A stretch of DNA of 5,412 bases, taken from positions 1 to 5,412 of the forward strand of contig JAZRWH010000139.1 in NCBI GenBank assembly GCA_045599585.1, read 5' to 3'. The position numbers were made by a program, and so were the translations under genes. The notes under the pieces are model-generated. The model had not been told where the DNA came from. It saw only the letters and a program-made list of their open reading frames with translations, and did no database searches. Positions 5,136 through 5,412 of this stretch are shown piece after piece; positions within the stretch are counted from its first letter, which is position 1, and each line of letters begins with the position of its first letter. The DNA is from RGIG464 sp045599585. GTDB taxonomy: Bacteria > Myxococcota_A > Bradymonadia > UBA4248.

Positions 5136-5412
5136 ATTAGTGTTTGCAAACGCTATGATGCATCAAACGCGTGTCGAGGAGGTTGGGGGGGGGTAGGCGT
5201 TGTGGTAGGTGGCTACAAAAAAACAAAAAAAAGCTTGACCGGATCGTTCTAGACGCGTATAAGCCTGCCTTGTTCGCTGGAGCTCAGAAATGAAGTTCTG
5301 CGACGACTGATGAAAACCGAAAATGAGAAAGAAACGTAAAAGCAACATATATAATGTTGCAGCAGAAGTGCGAGCCAAATATGTAACGACGTAGGAATCT
5401 ACGTCGCGTCAA
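5136..5412. other. Non-coding 3' end of the window
   Basis: I see no supportable gene in this stretch. It holds the palindromes GTTTGCAAAC (5142-5151) and TGATGCATCA (5156-5165), a run of nine G (5185-5193) in a G-rich stretch, and two A runs of seven and eight (5217-5223, 5225-5232). It also holds a hairpin GCAACAT/ATGTTGC with loop ATATA (5342-5360) and a hairpin CGACGTAG/CTACGTCG with loop GAAT (5387-5406). A 23-codon frame from the ATG at 5323 is too short and lacks an RBS. The two hairpins may belong to an element or gene continuing beyond the window. Confidence 0.4.

Noticed and set aside
4625..5149. Long open frame on the minus strand opposite gene C
   Set aside because: It is antisense to a clearly coding, cysteine-patterned gene and reads as low-information sequence caused by codon bias on the other strand.
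5231..5285. Cluster of AAGCTT, TCTAGA, ACGCGT and GAGCTC resembling a cloning polylinker
   Set aside because: Four six-base palindromes in 55 bases is eye-catching, but they are not packed end to end and no vector sequence surrounds them. Chance is the simpler explanation, although a vector screen would settle it.
5163..5378. Minus-strand reading frame of 71 codons
   Set aside because: It runs through the homopolymer runs and restriction-palindrome-rich stretch, shows no RBS or recognisable motif, and its composition is that of non-coding DNA.
5323..5394. Small basic plus-strand peptide of 23 codons
   Set aside because: No Shine-Dalgarno sequence, very short, and it overlaps two hairpins; no support for translation.

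Overview
The window looks like an accessory, lineage-specific stretch of a Gram-negative chromosome. Its only complete genes are three consecutive plus-strand genes for secreted, cysteine-rich lipoproteins. Arrays of short C-x5-C-x4-C-x4/5-C repeats (Dickkopf-N/EB-like in spacing) on a lipobox signal peptide are typical, from general knowledge, of Myxococcota, Bradymonadia and related 'deltaproteobacterial' genomes. The base composition is more AT-rich than in classical soil myxobacteria, so an uncultured, possibly host-associated relative is a reasonable guess. This is an inference from style; there is no marker gene here.

Layout. Bases 1-484 hold the 3' part of a flavodoxin-fold NAD(P)H:FMN reductase-like gene whose 5' part is broken or frameshifted. 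Gene A (644-1807) encodes a lipoprotein with eight four-cysteine repeats followed by one eight-cysteine C-terminal domain. After it come a small hairpin (1826-1858) and a strong intrinsic terminator (1876-1932). A 209-bp element with 14-bp perfect terminal inverted repeats follows (1937-2145) and looks like a MITE without a transposase. Next is a run of three adjacent hairpins (2202-2298), each with different stems but the same bulged-G module, CGTAT on the 5' arm and ATAG on the 3' arm. Gene B (2402-3562) is a paralogue of gene A with four cysteine repeats, two of them in a 97%-identical 117-bp tandem duplication, and two copies of the eight-cysteine domain. It ends in a second intrinsic terminator (3586-3632). 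Gene C (3775-5103) has its own sigma70-like promoter and encodes an unrelated lipoprotein built from two alternating six-cysteine modules in the order A-B-A-B-B-A-B. The last 309 bp contain hairpins and homopolymer runs but no gene that I can support.

How the parts relate. Genes A and B are duplicates, and gene C is a functional look-alike of separate origin. Strong terminators after A and B, and a promoter before C, argue that each is its own transcription unit and not part of one operon. All three products should be exported by Sec, lipidated at Cys18, and stabilised by many disulfides outside the cytoplasm. A surface, adhesive or interaction role is plausible, but nothing in the sequence fixes the function. 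The least-explained items are the bulged triple-hairpin leader upstream of gene B and the eight-cysteine domain with two CX9C pairs.
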